From contig NC_088779.1 of assembly GCF_954871325.1 (NCBI RefSeq), positions 18,850,846 to 18,914,845 on the forward strand: a DNA stretch of 64,000 nucleotides, given 5' to 3'. Positions 49,701-60,610 of this stretch are shown one piece after another (position 1 is the stretch's first letter; each line of letters begins with the position of its first letter). Made by a program: the position numbers and the translations under genes. This DNA is from Gordionus sp. m RMFG-2023. Its lineage: Eukaryota > Nematomorpha > Gordioida > Chordodea > Parachordodidae. Under the pieces are notes generated by a model. It had not been told where the DNA came from. It worked only from the letters and a program-made list of their open reading frames with translations, and ran no database searches.

Positions 49701-51408
49701 TATATTTATGAATCTTTGCCCATGTTAGCTTATTTTTTTATATTCGTTTAAAAATCATTCTCTCTCCACCCTGACTTAACCCTTAAGTTTCAAGTTCCGT
49801 TTTTACACTCAGTTTGGGACCTGGTCTTAAAGGAGTTTTATATCTGAATATTTTTTAGATGGTTTTTATTTTTGACCCCCTTCCAATCCAGTTATTTGAT
49901 TCCAGTTTCAGATCCTGTTAATAAACCCAGAAAACATTTTTCATAAAATTTAAACATTGAATTTTTAATAACATATAAATATAAATTGTTATAACTAGTT
50001 CCCATTATGATTTCTACAAATTTTAAAGCATAAAAGCAGTTCCAAACTGTGCTTAAATTGCCACTGTAATGACTTGGTGGTAGAAACTTCATTGTGATTA
50101 TTTCTTCTTGAATTTTAGGAATTCCTCACTAAAAACACCAAGAGTATTTTATTTATAACAAATGGGATAATTATTGCATTCTTATTAGGATTTAGGCTTG
50201 AAACTTTAGTACACAAGGGCAGTTTCTTGGTCAAGATAAAAAAGTGATATGGCAGTTGACAGGGGGGAACTGCTCTAGGGCCAAAATTAGGAAGGGTTTT
50301 ATTTATAACAAAGCTTATATTCGATATATTTAAAAACGTAGAAAAGTTACAAATTATTTGAAAACCTTTATAAACTATGGTGCTACAATCCCATCGCTAC
50401 ATTGGCTTTGTGTTTACTAACTCAAAATTTTGAACATTCCTTTCATTTATTACAATCTTTGTAAGTTAATATATTGATTATCTTATTATTATTAACTGCA
50501 TACATTTTTTTAGCGGTGATATCAACATAACTGTCGAGTTTTTGGTAGAAATAGACAAACTTATACAATTATTGGAATCACCAGTATTTATGTGTAATTT
50601 AAATCATATATATTTTAATTATTTTTTTTATCACTCGTTATTCGTTGTTATTAGATCTTTGCTCTTCTAAATATTATAGAGACCACGGTTTTCTAGAGAT
50701 ATAATTTAGGTTCATCCATTTTTTTGGTTGCTTCTGCTATAATTTTTTTTAATTCATGGTGTAAAGGTCATTCTAAATTGTTAAGATCACTCCACACGAA
50801 AAAAAATTTAAGAAAGTAGTGTGCGGAATTATGATGGATTTTATAACCAAATGAAATCTAGTTATTTTATTTGTCGAAATCGGTAATAGGGTAATCTGAA
50901 CCTTTTTTATTTGACTAATTTATCATAGAAATACAATGATTATTCTCTTATTAATTTTATGATAACTAATTTTAATACTACATAAAAACTGTTATAAAAA
51001 TCAAATTATTATTAAAAAAAAATAGTTCTAAGGTTAAAACTATTGGAGCCCCAAGGTAATCGATATTTAATTAAAACCTTATATGGACTACTTATGATTT
51101 TACCTCAGACCAACGCTTTTCATTCCTTAAACAATAGACTCAAATGCTTGCCTTTCATAAATAATGATTCTATAAAATACGATGATCAAAAAGGGTATAA
51201 TTACTTTACTATATTATAAGAGAAATTGATTAAATTTTTATTATATAAATCTAAAAAAATATTTTTTTTATTTGAAAAATAATAATATTTAAGACAACTA
51301 AAAAAAAATGAAGATACAATGCCACTCCAATCCAAAATATCCTTTGAGGATTTATTATTACATTTTAATGAAATACAATCTCAATATTCGGAAACTGTTA
51401 AATTTTAA
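40712..51408 (+). CDS. VAC14, PIKfyve complex scaffold protein (18 exons)
   Basis: VAC14 multimerises and holds the lipid kinase PIKfyve/Fab1 and phosphatase FIG4/Sac3 together on endolysosomal membranes to set PtdIns(3,5)P2. Exons I place: 40712-40866, 40940-41090, 41524-41703, 42043-42273, 42577-42695, 43296-43435, 43504-43684, 44381-44562, 44944-44998, 45652-45790, 45847-45912, 45961-46139, 49186-49343, 49562-49671, 50342-50460, 50514-50593, 51026-51194, 51294-51408. They join in phase to 842 codons plus stop (human protein about 780). Recognisable blocks: [19 protein letters not shown] (N-terminus), [15 protein letters not shown] (about residue 126), LDRLLKDI (178), [30 protein letters not shown] (near 590), [39 protein letters not shown], and [19 protein letters not shown] (762 on), the last within the FIG4-binding C-terminal domain. 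The N-terminal half is the HEAT-repeat, Fab1-binding part. Extra length comes mostly from Asn-rich inserts. Every intron is GT-AG except the seventh. Start: first in-frame ATG before the conserved region. Confidence 0.93.
42893..43208. mobile_element. hAT-type MITE in VAC14 intron 5
   Basis: A 316-bp element with ends CAGAGATTCC... and ...GCAGATCTCTG, flanked by ATTTTTAT (42885-42892) and ATTCTTAT (43209-43216), 7 of 8 identical. It carries GGCCCAG and TGGGCCCATT boxes near the ends and belongs to the GC-box group. It sits between exons 5 and 6 and does not disturb either splice site. Confidence 0.82.
43685..44380 (+). other. Candidate U12-type AT-AC intron (VAC14 intron 7)
   Basis: No GT donor exists between the conserved LPCLRKTDD block and the stop at 43710. 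Instead exon 7 meets ATATCCC at 43685-43691, close to the minor-spliceosome donor consensus ATATCCTT. Upstream of exon 8, ATCCTTAAC at 44351-44359 matches 8 of 9 bases of the U12 branch-site consensus TTCCTTAAC. An AC at 44379-44380 lies about 21 bases further on. Splicing AT to AC joins AA|G and restores exactly the reading frame, giving [18 protein letters not shown], which aligns with this part of other VAC14 proteins. Confidence 0.78.
45265..45462. mobile_element. Short TIR element in VAC14 intron 9
   Basis: About 200 bases with inverted ends GGGTAGTTAAACGGCTCG and the inverse of AGCTGTTTAACAACAATACC. A diverged copy lies at about 46881-47095. No target duplication was read. It precedes exon 10 by about 190 bases. 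Confidence 0.6.
46685..47390. mobile_element. hAT-type element in VAC14 intron 12
   Basis: 706 bp with inverted ends TAGGACTGTGCCGATCC and ATATCGGCACAGCCCTA, and near-perfect duplication CTTTATAG (46677-46684) / CTTTACAG (47391-47398). GATCCGAT and GGATCGGATCG phrases repeat near both ends. Non-coding. A second short TIR element is nested near its centre. Confidence 0.85.
46881..47095. mobile_element. Nested short TIR element
   Basis: Diverged copy of the 45265-45462 element, reading GGTAGTATTGTTAAACATCT at the left and CTAGCCGTTTAACAAGCT at the right, with the shared inner phrase GAAGTCCAAACTTTTCTGC / AGATGCCCAAATCTTTCTGC. It lies inside the 706-bp hAT-type element. Confidence 0.55.
47670..48043. 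mobile_element. Probable hAT-type MITE in VAC14 intron 12
   Basis: Begins CAGAGACCAGCATG and ends GGTGATCTCTCTG, with weak GGCC/CCCCGGG boxes inside, as in the GC-box group. No matching 8-bp duplication was found, so the limits are tentative. Confidence 0.5.
48498..48650. mobile_element. PIF/Harbinger-type MITE in VAC14 intron 12
   Basis: 153 bp with inverted ends GGCCTCACTTATAGTAAG... and ...CTTACTATAATGAGGCC, flanked by TTA (48495-48497 and 48651-48653). A second family from the same superfamily as the 36037 MITE, with shorter arms and GATCGCGATG in the interior. Confidence 0.85.
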
Positions 51409-51413
51409 ATAAA
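51408..51413 (+). promoter_or_regulatory. Candidate VAC14 polyadenylation signal
   Basis: AATAAA overlaps the last base of the stop codon. In DNA this A/T rich the motif is common, so the assignment is positional only; other AATAAA-like words occur over the next 60 bases. Confidence 0.3.
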
Positions 51414-51479
51414 AATATTTTAAATTATTTATTTATTTTATAATTTATTTAATAAAATTATTGTATAGATATAAAAATG

Positions 51480-51816
51480 TAGATATAAAATACCACAGTC
51501 TTTTGTTAGCATTACCAATTAAACTTTATGTCGAAACTAATTAGAATTGATAATATTTGGGGAAAATAAGGTGCCAAATATTTTTATTCTACTCCTAGTT
51601 TCGAACCAAACTGTGGAATGGGAAGGAATCGTCATAATTAATAAAGGTCAAAGCCTGGACCTAAATAAAAAGACTAAACCGAAAACCGATATTAAAATAA
51701 AAAAACCGATAAGACTTATATCAAAAGACCAAGCAGATTTCTTAGAAACTTTGCAAACCTCATTGATCTGGGCCAAAAAAACAAAGGAATTGGGAATTTG
51801 GTTTACTTTTAAATGA
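51480..51816 (+). other. Unidentified exon-like segment downstream of VAC14
   Basis: Starts about 70 bases after the VAC14 stop. The frame ending at 51816 reads TVEWEGIVIINKGQSLDLNK and then DQADFLETLQTSLIWAKKTK to ELGIWFTFK and a stop; the composition (Trp, Gln, Gly, Asp) is unlike AT-rich noise. Upstream, another frame reads KYHSLLLALPIKLYVET, and TCCTAG just before the core could be a splice acceptor. It resembles the terminal exon of a small Lys-rich protein. No family is recognised, and an independent gene cannot be separated from a VAC14 3' UTR. Confidence 0.4.
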
Positions 51817-51819
51817 CAT

Positions 51820-52481
51820 TTTTTTTATTTTCAACATTGGTTTCCTTAATATTTTGTTTTACTTTTTCCTTTTTTTGAAACATCAACCACTCGTATTTTT
51901 TTTGCTATTGGTTCTTAAAAATGTACTTTCTTTTTTTATTACTTTTTTGCTTTTGTGATTTATTAAATGTGCCTTTGTCTTATTTTTTAAATACATTTTT
52001 CCCAGCCTTGTCACCATTAAGAGGCCATTTTATGGATTTGGAGGTTACGTTTTGATGAATTTATTATATTTTCTAGGTATTAATAGCAGAGCAAACGATT
52101 TTAATGGGTCAAGTATCAAGACAAGGAGAGGGAGTTGGTCATTGTTATTAAATAAATATTTGAAGCCATATCGATTTCAATGATAAAAAATAATAAAAGA
52201 TGATATATTTAATATTATAAACTATTTAATTTTATAAATAAAAATATGCAATTAAAAGATAGTATGAGTTGTTAGCAAAAGCCAGAAATAACTTTAATAG
52301 TTTACCCAAATGCGAAGCAAAGATTTTAGTCTACATAGTCTAATCATATTAGAAAAGGTTAATTTTTAGTCAAACATTCAGTGAAGGTAATTTTAAGTTT
52401 TTATAATATGCATAAAATTCTAGAAATTCCAATTAACATCTGGGCTGGTTGAAGAGATTTAAGAAATGACAGAATATCATA
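51820..52481. other. AT-rich unassigned DNA
   Basis: T-rich DNA between the exon-like segment and the next hAT copy; nothing else is supported. Confidence 0.5.
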
Positions 52482-52489
52482 CTCTTTGA

Positions 52490-55319
52490 CAGTGGCGTAG
52501 CCAGGATTTATCCGTGGGAGGGGGGGTGGATTAAAATTTCTTTGGGGGCTTCACTCTCAAACCCTATTTTTAAATTTTGCAATATTATGTTCTTTATTAG
52601 TGTCTCACTATAGTAGCCAGCATTAATGAAAAAAATAGTAACAGAATTTTGGCCTAATTTATGATTAATAAGAGCGGCTGGAAGCATTATTCTAAAAATT
52701 TTATCAATGTTTAGTCAATTGTAAATTAATTCATCCAGTGTAGAAAGAAAAAAAATTGCCCCCAAGCCTTCCATTTTTTATGATCCTCAATATATCTTAT
52801 TGAGTGTTAAAAATAATTATTTTAATTAAATTTTACTAATTTCATTATAGATTTTATTTATTATTAAAATACTTTAATATAAATAACATCCCTTTATTTA
52901 ACTATGCATTTATTTTAATGATAATATACAATAAAATAAATTTCAAAATGTATAAATTTTAATTATTATATTAAAAATTTATTATAAATAACTATATTTT
53001 AAGAAAATATAATTCAATAAAATATAAGAAATTCTTGTACGATATTTAAAAAAATATAATTTAACAATTATAATTAATACAAATGAATCAAAATATAAAT
53101 AATTCTTATTGAAAATGCAATACTTTTATTAAAAGTAGGCAGGGAATCTAAAGTGCAATTACATATGGAAAGGGCCTGCAAAGCATTTTTTGGTCTCATA
53201 GAGTACTCTATTCTATCAATATTTTTATACCAAAATTCAACATCGCAGAGTAACTTATCATACGATCCTGATGAATCATCAGAATAAAACTCAGATTTTC
53301 TTAATATCCTCTCGCGTTTCAAATATAATCAACAATTCAGACTCAACCAGCTGAAGAAGATAAAAGCTTTTTAAAATAAAATTGTGACTAATAAATCTTT
53401 CCTGAAATAAAAATCTATCAATAAGGGGAATAAAAATATTTATTATATAAAAATCTTCAATCGTAGATGCATCAATATTTAAGTGATCTAGAAACTACTC
53501 TAGATTTAAAAATTATAATCCCAAACATATTAGCGATCTCCTTTACTTTCTCGCATATTTCATGAAATTTTTCATCCACAGAATATTTGTTAATATCTCA
53601 ACATTATCCTTTCTATCCCTTAATTCCATATCAATTTTTTGTAGCATTTTGCTAAAATTTTATGTTTAATTAAATAAAAAATAAACGCATTGAGTTGATA
53701 TTAAAAATTGTGGTTTCGTAATAGCCTGCAAAATATTTTCAGCATCTGCGGAATCTTTTTCTTTGCTTGATATGTAGGTTTCGAGCGATGCAAAAATAAC
53801 TTCATATAATTCGTTGAAAAGTTTCACTGATTGTTTTCTTTCAATAAATCAAGTTGGATAAAATCTTTTTTGTTTTTTTAAATTATTTGATTCTCTTCTC
53901 TTCTCTTCTATATTATGAAACGTTTGGATAAAAAGCTGCCTCTTCTTGGGTGGTGTGAAAAAGTCACAAACCGACGATATTGTTTTTAAATTTTGAAAAA
54001 TATAGAATTATAATGTTGAAATATTATATTTTTTTATGTTTATTTTTGGGTTTATTGATTTTTTATTCATAATGTTTTTGGAAATGTATATTCTTTTATA
54101 ATGTTTTAAAAAAATCGAAAATTAATTAAATTTTAAAATGATTATGAAATTTTGATGTTTTGTTCGAATAATATTATATTTTAAAAATTATAAAATAAAA
54201 CTTAACAACGACTGCGTTAATTAAATACCCATAAAAAATTAAGTTTAGATCGCGACTATTTGGTCACGACATATAAAAAGATATCTATAATACATAATAA
54301 AATCTAATAAATTCGAATTAAATTAAAATATTTTTATGTAAACTGTTCCGGATGTCTCGAATTTCGCATGCCTCAGATATCATCGAATTTAGGCAATTTT
54401 ACCTACAGTGAACATATAGAGCTGTACTATAACGCTCTCTAATTCTTGACTGCACCTTTTTAACGTGAGCACTCATCGAGGGAGCTCCAGCATATCCTTG
54501 GCCTCTCTTTAAAATCTAGGCCTTGAAGGTATGCTAAAATTTATCTGTCTATCGTCTTTGATTTAGTGTCATGTAAGTCAATAAATTGAACAAAGAGTTC
54601 CTTCATTTTGAAATCACCTAATTCCATCAATAAACCTTATTGCTATGGATAAGTGCTCTATGTTACCAACATCCGAAGTCTCATCCGCCAAAACACTAAA
54701 AAATGGTGATGCTTTCACTTTTGTAAATTTCTTTCAATATGAACCTATTGCAAATGGCTAATATTGCATTCTGAATACTTGGACTAAGGTAAGTGGCATT
54801 TTTAGCAGAGCAAAATAGTTATTATTATTGCATAAAAATTTCAACAATTCCTTGAAATTCACTTCATTACGAGAAGAGTATGTAAGTGTTAAGGGGCAAG
54901 AAGATATTCTATGAGCTCTTAATGCTATGCCCTGCCTCCCTAACCAAATGATTGCATTAATTATTATAATTATTCTTGCTCTGTTTGTTGTAACAATATC
55001 AAATTTATTTTATTTAATACATTAGATATTGATATCTTTTGATTCATAGATATGGCTTTTAAAGTAACCGATATCTCCCAAGAATTGAGATGGTATATAT
55101 TTTAGTTTATATAATTTTGAATATATAATTTTAAATCATGTGTTCATTTAAAATTGAAAATTCTCATTTGTTTTTTTTTAAATATATTTCATTTTGATAT
55201 CGTATATATTATTTTATTTCTAAATTGAAATTTTTTAAATGAAATTATTCACAATATAAACAAATTTTTAAATTAAAAAAAAATTTTCCGAGATTATGGT
55301 AGGGGGGTGGGGGTCACTG
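52490..55319 (-). mobile_element. hAT element, family 2 copy 2
   Basis: Left end CAGTGGCGTAGCCAGG followed by a G-rich tract, right end GTAGGGGGGTGGGGGTCACTG; near-perfect 8-bp duplication CTCTTTGA (52482-52489) / CTCTTTGC (55320-55327). It aligns with copy 1 (19537-24327) along nearly its whole length but lacks the LINE, so it provides the empty site. Transposase remnants lie on the minus strand. Confidence 0.88.
53120..53560 (-). pseudogene. hAT transposase remnants in copy 2
   Basis: The minus strand reads VEFWYKNIDRIEYSMRPKNA and LQALSICNCTLDSLP, the same lead-in to the C-terminal region as in copy 1, then loses similarity where copy 1 has the dimerisation motif. Upstream minus-strand text parallels the DFYKINIFIPLID segment. 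The copy has lost the final block, so it is dead. Confidence 0.65.
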
Positions 55320-55327
55320 CTCTTTGC

Positions 55328-56097
55328 AATGAAAGTGGGAGTGTAGATCTTATTAATGCAAAATACATTCTTTTCTCTTAACATCTTGTTTAGATTCAAA
55401 TAGGTAGTATATATAATTGTCATAAGACAAGGCTATACTACCGACCAAAGAGAACAATGGAATCTAATCGAACTCAATATCTAGGATTTAAACCATATAA
55501 AGAAAAGTTGCAGTTCTGACGGAAATGGATCTAAAATAGGGTCGTTAAATACCTCGTGTTTTAAAAAATTACCTTTTAAGTAAAACCCTAACAAAAGTAG
55601 CTGTATGACAACTTCAACCTTTGAAGATATCCTAAGAGAAAGGTATTATGAAAAGATGATAAAATTTATGGAAGGAAATAATACCATCTATTTTATTAAA
55701 TTTGTATGGGTTGAGGTGACAACGAGTACAACAATTATAAAGTGCTTTATTGGAACTATTTTTTTCATAAGTCATTAACATTTAACTGTCAATCAGACAA
55801 TAAAAGAAATAAATTTGATCCCATGTATGTAAAATATGCCATAGGCCAGCCCGAAAACTTTAGTTGGGGTGGTCATCTGTTTTGTATGGCCAATGAAATA
55901 AAACAAATAGTGAGATACTCACAGAAATAATTTTCCTACTTTTATTGAAGTTGTAAATGCAAAAAGTTATGAACATTCAAAATAATAAAATAAAGACGAT
56001 TTTTAAATTACAAAATGAATTAGTTTTGGTTATTTCTTTAGAAAGCCAATAGCACTAAATTTTGTTTCTACTCACTTTCATTCACTGGGGCTCGATA
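55328..56097. other. Unassigned region with two small open stretches
   Basis: A 57-codon frame from an ATG at 55605 to a stop at 55776-55778 reads MTTSTFEDILRERYYEKM and later GNNTIYFIKF, where GTATGG follows and could be a donor. A second open stretch to 55930 contains FDPMYVKYAIGQPENFSWGG and ANEIKQIVRYSQK. They could be two exons of one small plus-strand gene, with G+C above background. I do not recognise a family. Confidence 0.35.
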
Positions 56098-56102
56098 AAA
56101 CC

Positions 56103-56359
56103 TAAAAGAAACAAGAAAATAATTAAGTTGTATTTTGTTTTAGATTAAATTTTATTTCTACTTTAAAAAATAAAATAATTATAATTATAATATGTATAAC
56201 ATCGACTGGTATATATACTGGTATATGTAACAAAACATTTAAATTAATACTCAATAAATTATTTTACAAATTTGAATAAACAACACAATATGTAACAAAA
56301 CATTTAAATTAATACTCAATTAATTATTTTACAAATTTGAATAAACAACACTATTAACA
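56103..56359 (-). repeat. 3' LTR
   Basis: Left repeat on the plus strand, the 3' LTR in element orientation. It contains an internal pair of about 70-base near repeats (ATGTAACAAAACATTTAAAT occurs twice), also present in the other LTR. Its terminal CA has become TA in element orientation. Confidence 0.85.
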
Positions 56360-57389
56360 TTCCCCTCCTCGACAAAGCATCAAGTTGCTGCTCAGAGGGC
56401 GCATAAGTCTGTCTGATGGCGTGAGTCCATACGTTTTTGTAGGTTAAAAAAGTTTCTGTACGTTATCATTATTATAAGGATCAAGTTTGAATATATCGAA
56501 TAAAATTTTGGAATAAAATTTTTGGAATGTAGAATAACATAAGAATGATAAATCAAAAAAATTATATAAAATTTCGCGTTTTTTTTTTAAATTTTGCGTT
56601 TTATATTTTATTAGTAGCGTTTTAATATTTAATTATTAGCGTTTTAATATTTAATTTATTTATTTTCAATCTCCGAGGTTAAAATATGCAAATATTATGC
56701 ACATTTCCCTCTCTTAAAAAAATTTAAATTTCACACAATATTTTTCTATAATAATGATGTTTAATTTTTACATAACCTTTTGTCTTCAAAAGCTTTATTT
56801 CAAAAACATTTTTATCATATTAAGTATTACTTATAAGGGTTATGTAAATCTATCATGTGATTTAAACCTTTTAATTCATGTTTTAATTACATTTTAATAT
56901 ATTTAAAATTAAAATTTTATCTTCTTGTTTAGGATTTTTAATGGTTTATTTTTAATTAAATCTAAAAATTTATCTTTTAGGTTTAGTTAATTTACAACAA
57001 TTGGTCATCATACAAGAAATCCAAAAAAAAAATATCAATATTTCACTAAGAAATTAAGTAAATAATTTTTTAAGGCTTTTATGTGTTCAAATATGTCCAT
57101 TATTGATTTACATTTAAGTTATTTTAATAAGTAAATTTACAACATGCCTTTATCTCGGCATAAAATTTTAATTTCAAATAACTTTTCTTCTTACGTGGAT
57201 TAGAATAATAAGTGATCATCGTCTCACAATATAGAATTCATAACCTAACGTCCAACTTCCATATTGGTTCTTTCTAGGTTGTCACATTAGGTTAGGTGCT
57301 GGTTATCATATTCCAGTCCAAAATCTAGAGCCAGGACACCATGAAGAAAGAAGCTTTTTGCATGAAAGTGCTAAGGTTTGATTCTAGTC

Positions 57390-57702
57390 ATCTCCATAGA
57401 TTAAGCAATCGTCACAATAGGTAGTCATCACAATAGGTAGTCATATAAATAGAGTCATCTCAATGGATTAAGCAATCGTCACAATAGGTAGTCACCACAA
57501 TAGGTAGTCATATAAATAGAGTCATCTCAATGGATTAAGCAATCGTCACAATAGGTAGTCACCACAATAGGTAGTCATATAAATAGAATCATCTCAATGG
57601 ATTAAGCAATCGTCACAATAGGTAGTTCTATAAATAGAGTCATCTCAATGGATTAAGCAATCGTCACAATAGGTAGTCAAATCAATAAATAAGGTAGTCA
57701 TC
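57390..57702. repeat. 67-bp minisatellite
   Basis: Five units; GGATTAAGCAATCGTCACAA (first unit AGATTAAG) starts at about 57399, 57466, 57533, 57600 and 57651, so three periods of 67 and one shortened to 51. Units contain the sub-repeat CACAATAGGTAGTCA. It lies in the interior of the LTR element. Confidence 0.93.
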
Positions 57703-57804
57703 ACAATTTCGAATTTAATTTAATTTTTACTTTTTTATTTTAATTTTAAGCAAATTTTATATATTTTCTTCTTCTTTTTTTTACAAAAACGTAACGGGGC
57801 GCCA

Positions 57805-58059
57805 TGAAAGAAACAAGAATTTTTACGTTGTGTTTTGTTTTAGATTAAATTTTATTTCTACTTTAAAAAATAAAATAATTATATTTATAATATGTATAAC
57901 ATCGACTGGTATATATACTGGTATATGTAACAAAACATTTAAATTAATACTCAATAAATTATTTTACAAATTTTAATAAACAACACAATATGTAACAAAA
58001 CATTTAAATTAATACTCAATTAATTATTTTACAAATTTGAATAAACAACACTATTAACA
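57805..58059 (-). repeat. 5' LTR
   Basis: Right repeat on the plus strand, the 5' LTR in element orientation, ending in CA directly before the TGGCGCC primer-site-like sequence. It differs from the other LTR at only a few positions, which suggests a fairly recent insertion. Confidence 0.85.
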
Positions 58060-58064
58060 AAACC

Positions 58065-58581
58065 TAAGTATAGAATGTGAGATCTCACAATAAGCTGTTG
58101 ATAACCTGGTGATAAACTCTGTGGAATAACATTTGTAATTCTTTAAAGAGTGCTTGAAATTTTTTTCCATACATAATATTAATAATTTTAAAATCTATAT
58201 TTCTTTGATCTTTAGCAGCTAATAATCTCTTTTCGATTTTCATTTCTTGATATAACGTTATAATATTAAGGATGGAGGATATTGAGGCCAATTTATTTCG
58301 ATAAAATTTTATCAAGGGTAAATAATGTATTAAAAGAAGATTCAAAATTCGGATCTTCGCCAATAAATCTTTTCAAAAATCCTTAATCAGATCATAATAA
58401 TATCTTTTAAGGAAAGTCCATTTTACAATCAAATTTTAATTCTATCAAAGATTTTAAGCTAATAGAAAATCTCAACTACACACCCCAACCCCCCCCCCCT
58501 CCTTTCCTTAAAAATGTTTACAATTATCATTACAAGGAAGAATTTGAAAGAAGAATTAGTATAAGTTAATAACTTTTTTAA
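58065..58581. other. Unassigned DNA with C tract
   Basis: The minus strand has an open stretch 58085-58363 without recognisable motifs. A C-rich run lies at 58480-58502. No element ends are paired with it. Confidence 0.4.
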
Positions 58582-58589
58582 ATAGACAC

Positions 58590-60602
58590 CAGGGGTGTCG
58601 CTAGCCTATACAATCTCAGGGGGCTCAACTAAAAAAGCCCCCCCCATACCCCGCAATTTGCGGGCCTTTGGCCCGTTTTTGCCCGGCCTTCCGCCGGGTT
58701 TTATATTAATATATTATACTATTCTTAAATTTGTTAACTCTGAATAATTATTGTGATTTTTAATTTTCTTATTTATTATATTATGTATACAAAATAAACT
58801 GGCATATAAATAATTAAAACAATACAAGACATTTCTATAAGTAAAATTTTTTTAATACAAAATCTATTTATTACAAAAATATTTTCGACAGCTGATATAA
58901 AAAAAATTTGCGCCTAAAGAATTACAAGTGATAAAAATAATTATATGCCTCAATTGATAATAGTTTTTAAAAACCACATAATGCAATAATATAATTCTTA
59001 GCAACTTACATAGACAAAAGGTTATCAAACTAATGTAACTCTCTGTTACCATTTTACACATTTATAGAATGGACTAATAAAGAAAAATTTATAGGCCTAA
59101 ACCAAATCAACAATTCTTGAACAAGAGAACAATTCTTGAACAAGAGAGTATAAACGACCAATCCAAATCATAAAACTATTAAGTGGTTAGAGCTTGCTTT
59201 TAGATGACATGATGGTAGCTAGATAAGTAATCGAAAAAATTATTGTGAGATATTTAATTTATAAAAGATTATCATCCATTTATGATATATAATATATAAA
59301 CGACTACAGAGTTGAACTTTATTGTTTATCTAAAATATGCAATCTGCTCTCAGCCTTTGTACAGTAATAATCTTAAATTACATAGCAACACCAATAATAG
59401 ATGTTGGTTAATTTGCAGTAATTCACGATGTAAACTAGTATCAGAATTTATTATGTTGGATAAATTAATAAAATAAAAACACTAAAAATCTTTGGAAGAA
59501 ATAATTGTGCAAATATATTCAAGCCTTGAGTTATTTACACAGCAAGGATGCCATATTAGAAATGAAACAATTTAGAACTATAAAATAAGGACCAGAATGA
59601 TATGATGGAAACAATTAAGATTTTATATATTGTCGCACTACCTCTAGTTGTTATATAATATCTTAAAATAATAATAGTTTGTAAAAATATCAAAAATATA
59701 CTTGTATTAAAAATTTAACTCAAAACTGTTTTTTGAAAAGAAAAAAAATAGCTTTCCTAATGTAAAAAAGAAAAGAAAAGATATTAAATTTATTACATCT
59801 ATTGCAGAATGAATAATAAAATGTATAATTTTTAAAATTATTTATAACTAAATAGATGGCGTTAAATACTTAAAAGCAAATTGTTACAATATTTATTATC
59901 AAAAGCATTTATTAATAAAATTCATTATAATATTAGCTGTAATATATTATAACGGTCAAATATGTCTATAAAATTCGCATTTTATCTAATATTTTATAAA
60001 CAACTGTATATAATAGAGGATTATAAACTATATGTCTACTTTCTTAATTTTTATTATACTTATTTGGACCTTGAAAATATTTTTAGGAATAGGTATGATA
60101 ATAAAATTTATAAATAAATATACAGTTGATTAGTGATTTTGAACTCGGCTAATTACAATATTAAATTTGTTAATTTTCAATTAGTAAATGATTATATTTA
60201 TTTAATTATAAAATAATTTAATTAATAATAGTCAATTACACTTCAACTGTTAATGCTAGATTAATATTTAATGAGTGATATTGATATTCTATTTTTAACA
60301 CAAAATTTGATTGCTAGCTGAGATAGTGAAAATATAATTTATATGTATTAATTTAATCTAATATTTAAAATAGTATTCATTTAATAAATATTTAGATAGT
60401 CTTATTAATTATTAAATAATAAAATTAAATATATATTTTACTTATTAGAATTATAAAAGAAATCTTTCAGATGGCAATCAAAAAAATTGATTTTAGTTCA
60501 AGGGGTTAAGATTCCATTAAAAAAAAATTTTTTTGCTTCAGGGGGCTATTCAAATTTTCTAGGGGGCTCGAGTCCCTGCGTTTCCCCCTAGTGACGCCAC
60601 TG
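58590..60602 (-). mobile_element. hAT element, family 3 copy 2
   Basis: Ends CAGGGGTGTCGCTAG and CTAGTGACGCCACTG are inverted, with a perfect 8-bp duplication ATAGACAC at 58582-58589 and 60603-60610. In opposite orientation to the copies at 34511 and 61968: AACTCGGCTAATTACAATAT near 60142 is the inverse of text near 34870 and 62400. A CCCGCAATTTGCGGGCC and GCCCGGCCTTCCGCCGGG cluster lies just inside the left end. No transposase coding remains. Confidence 0.92.
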
Positions 60603-60610
60603 ATAGACAC

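Larger units (their letters stand above)
56103..58059 (-). mobile_element. Non-autonomous LTR retrotransposon
   Basis: Two near-identical direct repeats of about 256 bases (56103-56359 and 57805-58059) bound 1.45 kb. A 5-bp duplication AAACC lies at 56098-56102 and 58060-58064. Read on the minus strand, each LTR begins TGTTAATAG and ends with CTTTCA or CTTTTA, giving TG...CA in the 5' copy. Next to the 5' LTR is TGGCGCCCCGTTACGT, a plausible tRNA primer site, and just before the 3' LTR is the purine tract GAGGAGGGGAA. The interior has no gag or pol, so it must have moved with enzymes of another element. It holds a 67-bp minisatellite. Confidence 0.88.

Noticed and set aside
57390-57702. Array of regularly spaced repeats that could suggest a CRISPR.
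   Set aside because: The units are contiguous 67-bp tandem repeats without unique spacers and lie in an LTR retrotransposon of a eukaryotic genome.
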